A stretch of DNA of 64,000 bases from Ardenticatenales bacterium (GTDB taxonomy: Bacteria; Chloroflexota; Anaerolineae; Promineifilales; Promineifilaceae): positions 33,799 through 97,798 of the forward strand of contig JACKBM010000018.1 of assembly GCA_020634575.1 (NCBI GenBank). The letters are read 5' to 3'. Positions 1 through 8,793 of the stretch are shown piece by piece (the stretch's first letter is position 1; every line of letters starts with the position of its first letter). Both the position numbers and the translations under genes were made by a program. The notes below the pieces were generated by a model. That model was not told where the DNA came from, made no database searches, and saw only the letters and a program-made list of their open reading frames with translations.

Positions 1-19
1 CACTCATTTCACAATTCAA

Positions 20-52
20 AAATCCGTGCCAAATCCGTGTTAATCCGTGGCA
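20..52. repeat. Half copy of a dispersed CCGTG repeat
   Basis: This stretch carries AAATCCGTGCC, then AAATCCGTG, then TTAATCCGTGGC. It matches the right arm of the hairpin repeats at 43565-43645 and 44798-44878. The matching left arm would have to lie outside the window or is absent. It sits just upstream of the first hydrogenase gene, so here it may be the end of an upstream terminator hairpin. Confidence 0.7.
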
Positions 53-80
53 AAGATCCTGAATTTATGGAGAAGATGTG

Positions 81-572
81 ATGGCGTTAGATTTGGGTGA
101 GGTGTGGCAGGAGGCGTTGGATAAGGTGAGGACGTGGGCGCGGATTAACTCGCCCTGGCTCATCCATTACAACAGCGGTTCCTGCAACGGCTGCGATATC
201 GAGATACTGGCCACGCTGACGCCGCGTTACGACGTGGAGCGGCTGGGCGTGCGGTTGCAGGGCAGCCCGCGTCATGCCGATGTCCTGATTTGTACCGGGC
301 CGGTGACGCTGCAATCCAAAGAGCGATTGCGCCGGATTTACGAGCAGATGCCGGAGCCGAAATTTGTGGTCGCCGTGGGTTCCTGCGCCATTTCCGGCGG
401 TGTTTTTCAGGGTTGCTACAACGTCGTCGGCCACATCGATGAGGTGTTGCCGGTGGATATTTATGTGCCCGGCTGCCCGCCCCGGCCGGAGGCGATCATT
501 GACGGTGTCGTCAAGCTGCTGGGGAAAATCAGCGGGCAGGGCGAGCCGGCAGCCCCCGAGGTGAGCGAATGA
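81..572 (+). CDS. Group 4 [NiFe] hydrogenase small subunit (NuoB/MbhJ-like)
   Basis: Electron-transfer small subunit of a membrane-bound hydrogenase. It holds the proximal [4Fe-4S] cluster beside the NiFe site on the cytoplasmic face. The 163-aa protein has the group 4 signature GSCNGCDIE, and its likely cluster ligands are C35, C38, C102 (GSCAISGG) and C132 (PGCPPRP). It lacks the long N-terminal Tat signal of uptake hydrogenases. A GTG lies 3 bp upstream in frame, but ATG 81 is preferred because GGAG ends 8 nt before it. The stop overlaps the next start by 4 bp (ATGA). The gene order that follows matches archaeal mbhJKLMN. A NuoB of complex I is less likely because the next large subunit keeps both NiFe CxxC motifs. 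Confidence 0.9.
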   Translation: MALDLGEVWQEALDKVRTWARINSPWLIHYNSGSCNGCDIEILATLTPRYDVERLGVRLQGSPRHADVLICTGPVTLQSKERLRRIYEQMPEPKFVVAVGSCAISGGVFQGCYNVVGHIDEVLPVDIYVPGCPPRPEAIIDGVVKLLGKISGQGEPAAPEVSE

Positions 573-1027
573 GCGAGACTGAAACACGATTAATGGAAGC
601 TGAAGCGCTCCTGGCGAATTGGGTGACCGAGAAAACAGCGCCGGCGCCGCATCGGCTTGACCTGAGCTTGCCGCCAGATGCCCTGGTGGCCGCGGTGCAG
701 AAGCTGCATGAGGCCGGCTGGGGTTACCTGGCGGCGATTACCGGGCTGGATCTGGGTGTCGAGGCTGGCGTGATCGAGGTGCTGTACCATTTTTGCCACG
801 GTGCGGCGGTGTTGGGGCTGCGGGTGGGGCTGGAGCGGGACCGGCCGGTTATCCCCACCATCTGCAGCATCATCCCCTCCGCCAGTTTTTTCGAGCGGGA
901 ACTGAGTGAGATGTTTGGCATTACGGTTGAGGGTACGCCGAATCCGGCGCGGTTGTTTTTGCCGGATGAATGGCCGGCAGGGGTTCACCCGCTGCGCAAG
1001 GATTATGAGCCGGCGGGGCAGGAATGA
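569..1027 (+). CDS. Hydrogenase NuoC-like (30 kDa) subunit, MbhK-like
   Basis: Structural subunit that docks the small and large subunits, homologous to NuoC of complex I. The 152-aa protein has the family signature near residues 109-146, with ERELSEMFGI followed by a DEWPAGVHPLRKDY-type end. The length fits stand-alone group 4 hydrogenase NuoC-like subunits and is shorter than NuoC fused to NuoD. It is translationally coupled to the preceding gene by an ATGA overlap. After it the operon is interrupted by about 290 bp of non-coding sequence before the large subunit. Confidence 0.85.
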   Translation: MSETETRLMEAEALLANWVTEKTAPAPHRLDLSLPPDALVAAVQKLHEAGWGYLAAITGLDLGVEAGVIEVLYHFCHGAAVLGLRVGLERDRPVIPTICSIIPSASFFERELSEMFGITVEGTPNPARLFLPDEWPAGVHPLRKDYEPAGQE

Positions 1028-1319
1028 TGGGCACTTTTAGAAGGATAACCAAAGGTTCATAGTAAAGGCTTTAAGGCTTGTCCGGAGGTCAAATTGGTAT
1101 TGATAATACACCTTATGACGTCATCCCGAGCTTTGTCTGCCGTGAAAAGCGCTCATTAAGAGAGCGCGAGGGACCCCTCTTTGCGGCGCAGAAAGGACCG
1201 GCCTAAAGCAAAAGGCGAGCCGCCAGACCAGCCACCAGCCGTCAAGGCCAGATGTTCGCGTCGAATCCCATGGTGATGGGCTGGCGAGTAAGCGGGGGAC
1301 AGGACTTTAGGAATAACCA
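1028..1319. other. Non-coding interval inside the hydrogenase operon
   Basis: All other junctions in this operon overlap or are within about 10 bp, but here about 290 bp separate the NuoC-like and large-subunit genes. I see no convincing coding frame or tRNA. The interval carries GTCATCCCGAG near 1121-1131 and GCGCGAGGGACCCCTC near 1162-1177, a style I associate with dispersed intergenic repeats. Whether it is an inserted repeat, a processing site or an internal promoter cannot be told from one copy. Confidence 0.5.
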
Positions 1320-2558
1320 TTGGCGACGTTCGAGGAATGGACGATGCACAAGAATGAACAAAGCGGACAGGCTGGCAAATTTATCGTCCCGATTGGGCCG
1401 CAGCATCCGGCGCTGAAGGAGCCGGGCCATTTTGAGTTTGCCGTGGATGGCGAGATCGTGACCGCGGCTTCGGTCCGGCTGGGCTATGCCCATCGCGGCA
1501 TTGAGAAGGCGACGGAGTCGCGCAACTGGGCCCAGAACCTGTACCTCCTGGAGCGAATCTGCGGCATCTGTTCGCATATTCATGCGACGGCGTTTTGTCT
1601 GGGCGTCGAGGAGTTGGCCGGGGTTGAGGTGCCGCCGCGGGCTCAGGCGATCCGGGTGCTCGTGGCCGAATTGGAACGGATTCACAGCCATCTGCTCTGG
1701 TTAGGCGTCGCCGCCCACGAGGCCGGCTTTGACACCCTGTTTATGTACTCCTGGCGGGACCGGGAGACGGTCATGGACATCCTGGAGGGGCTGACCGGCA
1801 ACCGGGTCAATTACTCAGCCAACGTGCTGGGCGGCGTGAAATACGATGTGGACGAGGCGCAGGCGACGGCGATTCGCCAGGGGCTGGCATACCTGGAGGA
1901 GCGGACCCATCATTACCTGGATGTGGTCACGGCAGATCCCGTTTTCCTACAGCGGACACGCGGCATCGGCATCATGACGGGGGAGCAGGCGACGCGGCTG
2001 GGCGTGGTTGGGCCGACGGCGCGGGCCTCTGGCGTAGGCCGGGATATCCGGGTGGAAGCGCCCTACGCGGCCTATGACGCCTTCCCGGTCAAGTCGATAT
2101 TGGCGACAGCCGGGGACCTGGAAGCCCGCTTTGTGGTCCGTTTGCAAGAGCTGTTTGAAAGTTACCGGGTCATCCGACAGATTTTGGACGAGTTACCGGC
2201 CGGTGAGCTCACCGCCAAACGGATGCCCCGCCGCATCAAGCCGGGAGAAGTCATCAGCCGGGTCGAAGCGCCGCGAGGCGAGCTATTTTATTTCATCAAG
2301 AGCAATGGGTCGGAGCTGCCCGAACGGATCAAGGTGCGCACGCCGACCCTGTGCAACATGGCCTCGGTGCTGACGTTGACCGTTGGCCATCACCTGGCTG
2401 ACGTGCCGATGATCCTGGTCGGCATTGATCCCTGTTTCTCCTGCAATGACCGGGGTGTCACTCTGCGTCGCGCGGCGGGTGCTGACTATTGGGATTGGGA
2501 GCGGCTACGTCAATTTGGCATCGATTTTTATGCCGGGAAGGGGACCCATCATGGTTGA
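1320..2558 (+). CDS. Group 4 [NiFe] hydrogenase large (catalytic) subunit, MbhL-like
   Basis: Catalytic subunit that binds the Ni-Fe(CN)2CO centre for proton reduction or H2 oxidation. Both NiFe motifs are intact: L1 RICGICSHIH with C81 and C84, and L2 DPCFSCNDR with C372 and C375. Intact cysteines argue against the related non-hydrogenase sulfane reductase (Mbx/MBS) and against NuoD. After Arg378 there is a 34-residue tail. In HycE such a tail is removed by the HycI protease after nickel insertion, and a HycI-like protease gene ends this operon. The longest frame starts with TTG at 1320. ATG at 1344 (residue 9), with GAGGAA about 7 nt upstream, is an equally good start. The end overlaps the next gene by 8 bp. 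Confidence 0.92.
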   Translation: MATFEEWTMHKNEQSGQAGKFIVPIGPQHPALKEPGHFEFAVDGEIVTAASVRLGYAHRGIEKATESRNWAQNLYLLERICGICSHIHATAFCLGVEELAGVEVPPRAQAIRVLVAELERIHSHLLWLGVAAHEAGFDTLFMYSWRDRETVMDILEGLTGNRVNYSANVLGGVKYDVDEAQATAIRQGLAYLEERTHHYLDVVTADPVFLQRTRGIGIMTGEQATRLGVVGPTARASGVGRDIRVEAPYAAYDAFPVKSILATAGDLEARFVVRLQELFESYRVIRQILDELPAGELTAKRMPRRIKPGEVISRVEAPRGELFYFIKSNGSELPERIKVRTPTLCNMASVLTLTVGHHLADVPMILVGIDPCFSCNDRGVTLRRAAGADYWDWERLRQFGIDFYAGKGTHHG

Positions 2559-3453
2559 TGTGCTGGCGCTGCTATTTTTCCCGGGTGGGCTGGCGCTGTT
2601 ATTGTTCGGCCTGACCTTTACCTGGCTGGACCGCAAATTGCTGGCCCGGCTGCAAAACCGGCTGGGACCGCGCTGGTTCCAGCTACCGGCCGATGTGCTG
2701 AAGCTGCTGGCCAAGGAAGAGGTGATACCGGCCGGTGTCAATCGCCTCCTGTTCACCACGTTACCGATTATCGCCCTCGCCGGCGCCCTGACGGCGGCGC
2801 TTTACGTGCCGTTGTGGGGGCTGGCGCCGTCGTTTAGTTTTCGCGGCGATCTGATTGTGACGATTTACTTGCTCAGCCTGCTGACGCTCTGTACCGGGCT
2901 GGCCGGGGCCAACAACCAGGGCGAGTTTTCTCTGTTGGGCGCGGTGCGGGCGCTGACGCAGCTGTTTGCCTACGAGGCGCCCTTCCTGCTGGCGCTCATT
3001 GGGCCTGCCCTGGTCGCCGGAAGCTGGCAAATTGACGAGATCGTCGGGTATGCGACCGACCATTGGCTAATCCTGACCCAGCCCATTGGCTTCCTGGTGG
3101 CGCTGATTGGCCTGATGGGTAAGCTGGAGATGCCGCCGTTTGACGCACCGGAAGCGGAGACGGAGATCGTGACCGGCGCTCTGACTGAATACAGCGGCCG
3201 GGGTCTGGCTCTTTTCCAGTTGGGACGCGGTGTGGAGTTGGTCATCGGGCTGGCGCTGATCGTCACTTTTTATCTGGGCGGCATAGGCCATCCGTTGTTA
3301 TTTCTGGCCAAAAATTTGCTGCTGATTCTGCTGATGGCGGTGGGGCAGTCGTTGATGACCCGGCTGCGCATCGACCAGACGGTCGGGCTCTGGTGGCGCT
3401 ATGGGGCGCTGCTGGCGCTGGGTCAATGGCTGCTGCTCATCTGGCTGGCTTGA
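2551..3453 (+). CDS. Hydrogenase membrane anchor subunit (NuoH/MbhM-like)
   Basis: Integral membrane subunit of about 300 aa with roughly eight hydrophobic segments. It connects the hydrogenase module to the ion-pumping membrane arm and lines the entry of a proton or sodium path. The NuoH signature is present: an EAPFLLALIGPAL segment, then KLEMPPFDAPEAETEIVTG, whose acidic residues are conserved in the family. ATG 2551 is chosen because the protein begins hydrophobic there and overlaps the large-subunit stop by 8 bp, which suggests coupled translation. The open frame extends further upstream only inside the large-subunit gene. Confidence 0.88.
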   Translation: MVDVLALLFFPGGLALLLFGLTFTWLDRKLLARLQNRLGPRWFQLPADVLKLLAKEEVIPAGVNRLLFTTLPIIALAGALTAALYVPLWGLAPSFSFRGDLIVTIYLLSLLTLCTGLAGANNQGEFSLLGAVRALTQLFAYEAPFLLALIGPALVAGSWQIDEIVGYATDHWLILTQPIGFLVALIGLMGKLEMPPFDAPEAETEIVTGALTEYSGRGLALFQLGRGVELVIGLALIVTFYLGGIGHPLLFLAKNLLLILLMAVGQSLMTRLRIDQTVGLWWRYGALLALGQWLLLIWLA

Positions 3454-3463
3454 GGAGGTTAGG

Positions 3464-3883
3464 ATGAAACGGGTCACGATGTTGCTGGATGTCTTGCGTT
3501 CACTCTGGCAACGGCCGTTTACGCGCCGCTACCCGTTCGAAAAGAGCCCGGCGCCGGAGCGGCTGCGCGGCCGGCTGCATTATGATTCCTCTAAATGCAC
3601 CGGTTGCTGTCTGTGCAGCCGCGAATGCCCCTCCCAGGCGCTGGAACTGATCACGGTGGATCGCAAGGCCAAACGGTTTGTGCTCCGTTACCATGCGGAT
3701 CGCTGCATTTATTGTTCGCAATGTGTGCAGAATTGCCGCTTTAACTGTCTGGAGATGTCGCCGCAGGAGTGGGAGCTGGCCGCGACCAGCCGGGAACCTT
3801 TTACCGTTTATTATGGAGATGAAGCGGATGTCGCCACTTTCCTGGCGCGCGGCGCTGACGCTGACTCTGGCGACGCTGAGTGA
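3464..3883 (+). CDS. Hydrogenase 2x[4Fe-4S] ferredoxin subunit (NuoI/MbhN-like)
   Basis: Polyferredoxin-type subunit that should carry electrons between a soluble ferredoxin and the proximal cluster of the small subunit. The 139-aa protein has two cluster motifs: C45-x2-C48-x2-C51-x3-C55 and C81-x2-C84-x2-C87-x3-C91, each with the usual final cysteine feeding the other cluster. The start at 3464 has a strong GAGGAGGT ribosome site and lies 10 bp after the NuoH-like stop. It is the last structural subunit in the window, as in the J-K-L-M-N order of archaeal Mbh. Confidence 0.88.
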   Translation: MKRVTMLLDVLRSLWQRPFTRRYPFEKSPAPERLRGRLHYDSSKCTGCCLCSRECPSQALELITVDRKAKRFVLRYHADRCIYCSQCVQNCRFNCLEMSPQEWELAATSREPFTVYYGDEADVATFLARGADADSGDAE

Positions 3884-4334
3884 GCCAGCGCCGCGGGTAG
3901 CCATCGTGGGCATTGGCCACGAACTGCGAGGTGATGATGCGGCCGGGCTGCTGGTGGCGCAAGGGTTGCAGCCGCTGGCTGACGAGCGGCTGCTGGTGAT
4001 TGCGGCGGGCCATGCCCCGGAGAACCACACCGGCCGGATCCGGCGCCATCAACCCCATCTCATCATTCTCATCGATGCTGCTCAGCTAGACGCGCCGCCC
4101 GGCACCATCCATTGGTTGACTGCCGCGGCGACGAGCGGCCTGAGTGCCAGTACCCATACGCTGCCGCCCTACATGCTCACCCGCTACCTGGAAGCGGAGT
4201 TGGGCTGCGTGGTGGCGCTGCTGGGGGTGCAACCGGCCGGTACGGAGCTGGGCGCCCCACTGTCGCGCCCGGTAGCGCACGCTGTCAGCGAGCTTGTCAC
4301 CGGGCTGCAAGCCAGTCTCGCCCCAGCTGCTTAA
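3828..4334 (+). CDS. Hydrogenase maturation protease (HycI-like)
   Basis: Endopeptidase that trims the C-terminal tail of the hydrogenase large subunit after nickel loading. The 168-aa protein has the family start [17 protein letters not shown] (about residues 24-40), an Asp-bearing strand LIILIDAAQ, and the STHTLPPYM segment supplying a candidate metal-binding His. The later [12 protein letters not shown] segment resembles the family's LGIQP motif. ATG 3828 is chosen because GGAG lies 9 nt upstream; two other ATGs (3813, 3819) are possible. It overlaps the end of the ferredoxin gene by 56 bp in another frame. Its presence fits the 34-residue tail after the L2 motif of the large subunit. Confidence 0.85.
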   Translation: MSPLSWRAALTLTLATLSEPAPRVAIVGIGHELRGDDAAGLLVAQGLQPLADERLLVIAAGHAPENHTGRIRRHQPHLIILIDAAQLDAPPGTIHWLTAAATSGLSASTHTLPPYMLTRYLEAELGCVVALLGVQPAGTELGAPLSRPVAHAVSELVTGLQASLAPAA

Positions 4335-6370
4335 GCCACCAGCACGAGCTTGTAGCTGTAACCGGCCAGCGGCAGGGTTACGGTGTTATCCGCACCAACT
4401 ACCCCTATCTGCTCACCCGTCAACATATCCTGCAAATCGCCCTGAACCGGCCGGGGCAACGTGATCGTCTGCGCCGACGGTTCGCTGCAGAAGTTGATGA
4501 CGGTGAGCTGGATGGCGCCGCTCGCGGGCAGCCGGTGCACCATCACCAGCAGCCCACCGGCGCCCAGAACGCCAACCTGCTCGGCCGCGTAAATCTGGTG
4601 TTGTTCGCGCAGGGCCAGCAACCGCTTCAGCTGGCTGGCGAACGAGTCGGGATCAGCCAATTGTTGTGTCAGGGGGCCGTAAAGTGAGGGGGCCGCAGGC
4701 AGGTCGGCGCTGCCCCCTTTGCCCAGGAGGTCGTAGCCGCCCCGGTGGATCCAGCGCGTGTCGCCATCGGCCATTAATTCTGCGACCTCGGCCGGGGGCA
4801 GCGGCAGGGCGCCGACCAGGTCCCAGCCAGAGAGGGCGAAGACGCCGGGCTGGAAGGCGTTGTAGACCACCAGAAGCAGATGGAGCTGCTTGATGAGCGC
4901 TTTTTGCGTTTCGTCGATCTGGTTCAGGTCGGCCAGGCCGAGGGTCGCTGTGATGATGCTGGCGGTAGTGCAGGAGATGCCGTTGGTCGTGGATTGCAGA
5001 TTGTAGCTGGCATGGGGCGCCCGCATCAGCCGGTCATACATCTGCTCGCGAATTTTCTCGCGCAGGGCCAGACCAGGCAGAGTTTCCCCATCCAGCTCAA
5101 ATGACGCTTCGGCATATTTGGTCCAGAAATGTACCAGTTCCAGCGTCAATTCGTCATGGTTTTGCAGGGCGTGGATGAGGCTATTGGCGCGAATGCCGAA
5201 GTCACCCATCAGACCCAGCATCAGGCGCAGGAAGGCGGCGTTGCCGGTCACCAGGGCGTGGTGATAGGCGGGCCGGGTGACAAAATCGTAGGAGAGGTCG
5301 GCGCCGCCCTGGCCCATGGCAGCCATATCATCCAGGGTCAGGTTCAACTCCTGGAAGCTGTAGCCGCCCGCCTTGCGAATCAGCCCGGCGATGAGCTGGT
5401 TGCCGGTCACGGCCAGCGGGTGGCCTTCGGATGTGACCTGGCCTTGCTCATCCCGCTCGACGCCGAGAAAACCGTTGGCATCCAGCCGCACCATCCCTTC
5501 GCCGAGGACGCCCAGCGAATGCATGATGTCGCCGGCGATGAGGCGTTGGGCGGCAAAGCTCTGGTCCAGCCAGTTGAAAACCGGCTGCCCTTCCTTGAAA
5601 TAGTGCAGATAGACCCAGCGCCGGACAACGCCGTCGGCGCCGCGCACCGGAGCGGTAGCGCTCCAGTTGCTTTCCTTGACGCCCGGGTCGTAGAAAATGA
5701 CTCGCGTCAACCGGCCGATGATATATTGTCGCCTGGCCAGCTCGTCGACAACCTCTGGTTTCAGGTTGACCGAATCCCGGCCCGGGGGGACATCTGGCAG
5801 AAGATCCCAGTCGCTCTCCGCAATTTCAACCATGTGATAGAGGCCGGGATAGTCGTCCACGGCTCGTTCGGCCAACCGCCAATCCGGCCCTTTGCCGCTA
5901 TGTAACGGGACGATGTCGCCAATGACGACCAATCCGGCAGCGTTGGCGGCGGCCATCATCTGTCGATAATCGGTATCGGTGCCGAACTGGGGGTCGATCT
6001 CCAGGCCAATCCGGTCAAAGTGGCCGTCGATGGTGGGGGTGTAGTTCCGGCCGGTCACGCCCCCAGAGCGCTTAAGTGGCCCGGTGTGGACGGCGGCGAT
6101 GCCAATATCACGAAAGGCGGCCCACAGGTCGGGGTCGGCCAGCGCCTGCAGGACAGTCTGGCCGGGTTGAGTCATGATAGCGGAGGGGTAGGCGGTAAAC
6201 CAGACTGAAGCGCGTGCTGCCGCAGCGGCCGGTTGGGTGTGGGCGTAGGGGCGCTGCCATTGCTCTTTTTGGCCGGAGAGTCTGGCGGCCACCTGGCCGG
6301 CCCCCGCCAGCATAGCTCGTGCCAACAGCCAGTCAATATAAGCGTTCGTATCTAGCGACTCATTCTCCAC
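4331..6370 (-). CDS. GH13 family glycoside hydrolase/transglycosylase
   Basis: Alpha-amylase superfamily enzyme of 679 aa, probably acting on alpha-glucosides. Around residues 109-131 it has the [18 protein letters not shown] segment. The barrel motifs follow: region [10 protein letters not shown] near 151-159, region [10 protein letters not shown] with probable nucleophile D297, probable acid/base E341 in FQELNL, and region IV QNHDE at 403-407 with D406. Region I has Leu-His where the usual form is Asn-His. The C-terminus looks like a beta domain. A trehalose-synthase-like role is possible but the exact activity is not certain. GTG start, with AGGAG about 8 nt upstream. Its stop shares the TTAA at 4331-4334 with the convergent protease gene. 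Confidence 0.8.
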   Translation of the reverse strand: MENESLDTNAYIDWLLARAMLAGAGQVAARLSGQKEQWQRPYAHTQPAAAAARASVWFTAYPSAIMTQPGQTVLQALADPDLWAAFRDIGIAAVHTGPLKRSGGVTGRNYTPTIDGHFDRIGLEIDPQFGTDTDYRQMMAAANAAGLVVIGDIVPLHSGKGPDWRLAERAVDDYPGLYHMVEIAESDWDLLPDVPPGRDSVNLKPEVVDELARRQYIIGRLTRVIFYDPGVKESNWSATAPVRGADGVVRRWVYLHYFKEGQPVFNWLDQSFAAQRLIAGDIMHSLGVLGEGMVRLDANGFLGVERDEQGQVTSEGHPLAVTGNQLIAGLIRKAGGYSFQELNLTLDDMAAMGQGGADLSYDFVTRPAYHHALVTGNAAFLRLMLGLMGDFGIRANSLIHALQNHDELTLELVHFWTKYAEASFELDGETLPGLALREKIREQMYDRLMRAPHASYNLQSTTNGISCTTASIITATLGLADLNQIDETQKALIKQLHLLLVVYNAFQPGVFALSGWDLVGALPLPPAEVAELMADGDTRWIHRGGYDLLGKGGSADLPAAPSLYGPLTQQLADPDSFASQLKRLLALREQHQIYAAEQVGVLGAGGLLVMVHRLPASGAIQLTVINFCSEPSAQTITLPRPVQGDLQDMLTGEQIGVVGADNTVTLPLAGYSYKLVLVA

Positions 6371-6489
6371 CCGGGACTCCTTTGATCACAATTAGGGCTG
6401 CTCGGCCGGGGCGCGGTGCTGGCCGAGACAAGGTGCTTTCTTCAGGCAATCATAACACAGTCGGCCGGCGGCCTGGCGCAGTAGCGTGT

Positions 6490-8721
6490 CTAGAAATCGT
6501 CGGGTGGGTTGAACACGAGGGGTTCGGCCTGGGGATTAGCCCAGGCGAAAATCGTGATCTGGCCATCCTGCCGGCTACAGGCAAGGCGGGCGCCGTCAGG
6601 GCTGGTGGCCAGTTTGGTGAGAGGGAGGGGGAACTGGGTGACATGCAGGCAGGAACCGGCCGGTATTTCCCAGAAAATGAGCTGCCCGGTCTCATCAGCG
6701 GTGGCCAGCCTGTTGCCATCTGGATGAAGGCTGCCGAGGGTAACAGCCCATTCGTGCTGTTGCAGGCTTTTGAGCTGGAATCCGTCCGGCAAGCGTCGTA
6801 GCTGAATTGTGCCATCCTGATTGCCGCTAATCAAAACAGCCGCGTCTGGCGTCAGCCGCAGCCAGCGACTGTGAGCTGGGCTGCTGGCAAATTCGGCCTG
6901 CTTATTGAATGTTGGGAAACCGCTGATGGTCTCCTCGATCCGCCCGCCAACTTGTTCCAGGAAAGGTTTTTGTGGCCTGGTTTCAGTGGAACGAGAAGCG
7001 GTGAGCCAGCGCCGGCCTTCGAGTAGGAGGCCTAGCGGTAGCCCTATAGCGGTGGCGGCCATGGTTTTCACTATGTTTACAGGGTTCAGCGGGTAATGAT
7101 GCCCCAGCCGCCAAAGCTGGCAACGTTGCTCAGCCTGTTGGCGCAAATGGCTGTTTCCGGCCACGCTGATGGCTAGGGCCACCTGGTTGCCGCCAGCAAC
7201 GGTGGCAACAGCCGTGATATTGGCGTCCTGGAAACGTTGCTTATGGCCCGGGCCACCGTCGAAATAGGGTGGCTCCGTTTTCAAGGGACAGATGTGCAGG
7301 CGCACCCGATCGTAGCCATAAGGCGACTCGTAGATCAGACCAATGACCACTGCTTGCCACTCTGCGTCCACAAATCTGGGAGACAGGCCACAAAAGCCGG
7401 GCGGGGGCAATTCAATCTCGCCGGTTTGTTGGCCGCTGGCCAGATCCCAGAAACGGACGAATGGGAACAGCCCCTTATTTGTGTATTTGGGCAAAATTTC
7501 GAGGTAATGGAAGGTGAGGAGGAGCTGGTTATCCGGCCGGATCGCCAGCCCGGCTATGCGCCCCTCCACCTCGAAGGCTGACACCAGCTTCCCCGTCAGC
7601 GTCTGCCAGATGCGAATGTTGTTATTTGCCACCGTGGCCACCAAAGTTCCATCCAGGGAGAGCGCAGCATGTTCATAGGGTCCCGTATGAATAGTCTGTA
7701 TTTGTTCACCAGCCGGCAGCCGCCAGATCTGGGCCAGGCCAAAGCGGCTGAGATAAACAAGATGCTGGTTGTCAGCCGTGAAGGCCAGCTGCTCTTCCGC
7801 GATAGGTTTCGGGACGATCTCGGCCGGTTCCGGGCGCAAGGATCGCGCCAGTTTGGCATAATGACTGACCTTGGACCATTGTTCTAATCGGCTGTAGACC
7901 AGCGTCAGATTCTCCGCTACCTCCGCCCGAATGTCCTTCCGGCGGGCCTCTTTGGCCTGAAGCCAGGCAGCCTTGAACTCTGGAATCGCCAGCAATGGCT
8001 CCTGCCGTTTGAGTCTGATGATCCCCTTGTTCAGCCATAGCTGTGCCTTGACGGCCGGGGTCCCAATCTCCAGGATCAGTTTTTCAGCCGCCAGGCAGCT
8101 CTGCCAGGCGGCCTTAACCAGCGCAGGATCGGCTATTTGTGTATGGCTGGTGTGGTGCGAAACATAACTGAAACGCCGGCCAAAAAGCTGGTGGTCCAGC
8201 GTCAGCAAGGTCTCACAAAGGCCCAGATGCCCGGTCAGTGACAATTCTGGCGAGTTCAGCGAACTGGCCAGGGCCAGGCTTATCTCGAACTGTTCGCGCG
8301 CGTTTTGATGCTGATGGGTTTGTTGGTAAAAGGCAGCCAGGGCCAGGCGAGTTCTGGTCTCGGCGCCCGGATCGTCCAGACTCTGGTAAAGGGCAATGGC
8401 TGTTTCATAAGCGGCGATGGCATTGGCCCGGGCCGCTACAACTGCGCTGATCTTGAGACGCTGCCAGCGAGCCCGGTAGGCTTCGGCCAGGTCAAAGTTG
8501 GCTGCGGCTTCCGCTGCCGGATCGCGCCGGGCGCGGGCAGTGGTCAGCGCATCCGCAAAACTGCCCAGTTCTTGTTGTAACTGCGCCCAGGAGAGAGGCA
8601 CCTCAGCGGCGCGTTTTGTTTTTTTGCTGGCCACCACCACTCCCTTCTGATACTTTACCGGCGATCCCGGTGCCAAAACTGAAGCATAGCGCAGACAGCT
8701 GTCCTTTGCCCCGAGGAACAT
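6490..8721 (-). CDS. TPR plus beta-propeller repeat protein
   Basis: Large protein with no enzymatic motif that I recognise. The N-terminal third is helical and TPR-like, with repeated A-x-x-x-Y/F pairs such as ANFDLAEAYRARW and RTRLALAAFYQQT. The C-terminal two thirds contain WD40-like blades, for example ALSLDGTLVATVANNNIRIWQ, LHPDGNRLATADETGQLIFWE and TSPDGARLACSRQDGQITIF. The longest frame starts at 8721. A GTG cluster at 8640-8634, preceded by AAGGGAG, is a plausible later start that removes about 27 residues. The architecture suggests a cytoplasmic scaffold or sensor. It lies between a lipoprotein gene and the GH13 gene on the same strand. Confidence 0.75.
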   Translation of the reverse strand: MFLGAKDSCLRYASVLAPGSPVKYQKGVVVASKKTKRAAEVPLSWAQLQQELGSFADALTTARARRDPAAEAAANFDLAEAYRARWQRLKISAVVAARANAIAAYETAIALYQSLDDPGAETRTRLALAAFYQQTHQHQNAREQFEISLALASSLNSPELSLTGHLGLCETLLTLDHQLFGRRFSYVSHHTSHTQIADPALVKAAWQSCLAAEKLILEIGTPAVKAQLWLNKGIIRLKRQEPLLAIPEFKAAWLQAKEARRKDIRAEVAENLTLVYSRLEQWSKVSHYAKLARSLRPEPAEIVPKPIAEEQLAFTADNQHLVYLSRFGLAQIWRLPAGEQIQTIHTGPYEHAALSLDGTLVATVANNNIRIWQTLTGKLVSAFEVEGRIAGLAIRPDNQLLLTFHYLEILPKYTNKGLFPFVRFWDLASGQQTGEIELPPPGFCGLSPRFVDAEWQAVVIGLIYESPYGYDRVRLHICPLKTEPPYFDGGPGHKQRFQDANITAVATVAGGNQVALAISVAGNSHLRQQAEQRCQLWRLGHHYPLNPVNIVKTMAATAIGLPLGLLLEGRRWLTASRSTETRPQKPFLEQVGGRIEETISGFPTFNKQAEFASSPAHSRWLRLTPDAAVLISGNQDGTIQLRRLPDGFQLKSLQQHEWAVTLGSLHPDGNRLATADETGQLIFWEIPAGSCLHVTQFPLPLTKLATSPDGARLACSRQDGQITIFAWANPQAEPLVFNPPDDF

Positions 8722-8793
8722 TTGGGCAGGAAACGGGTTGGTTGGGTGGGGAATGAGAGACGCGCTGATCGTAGCAGCGATTAAAACTTCGTG

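Noticed and set aside
1240..1290. tRNA-like TCGAATCCC segment in the hydrogenase operon gap
   Set aside because: No acceptor stem, anticodon arm or CCA context can be folded around it.
1320..2558. NuoD of respiratory complex I, or large subunit of an Mbx/MBS-type sulfane reductase
   Set aside because: Both NiFe CxxC motifs are intact, and a hydrogenase maturation protease is in the operon.
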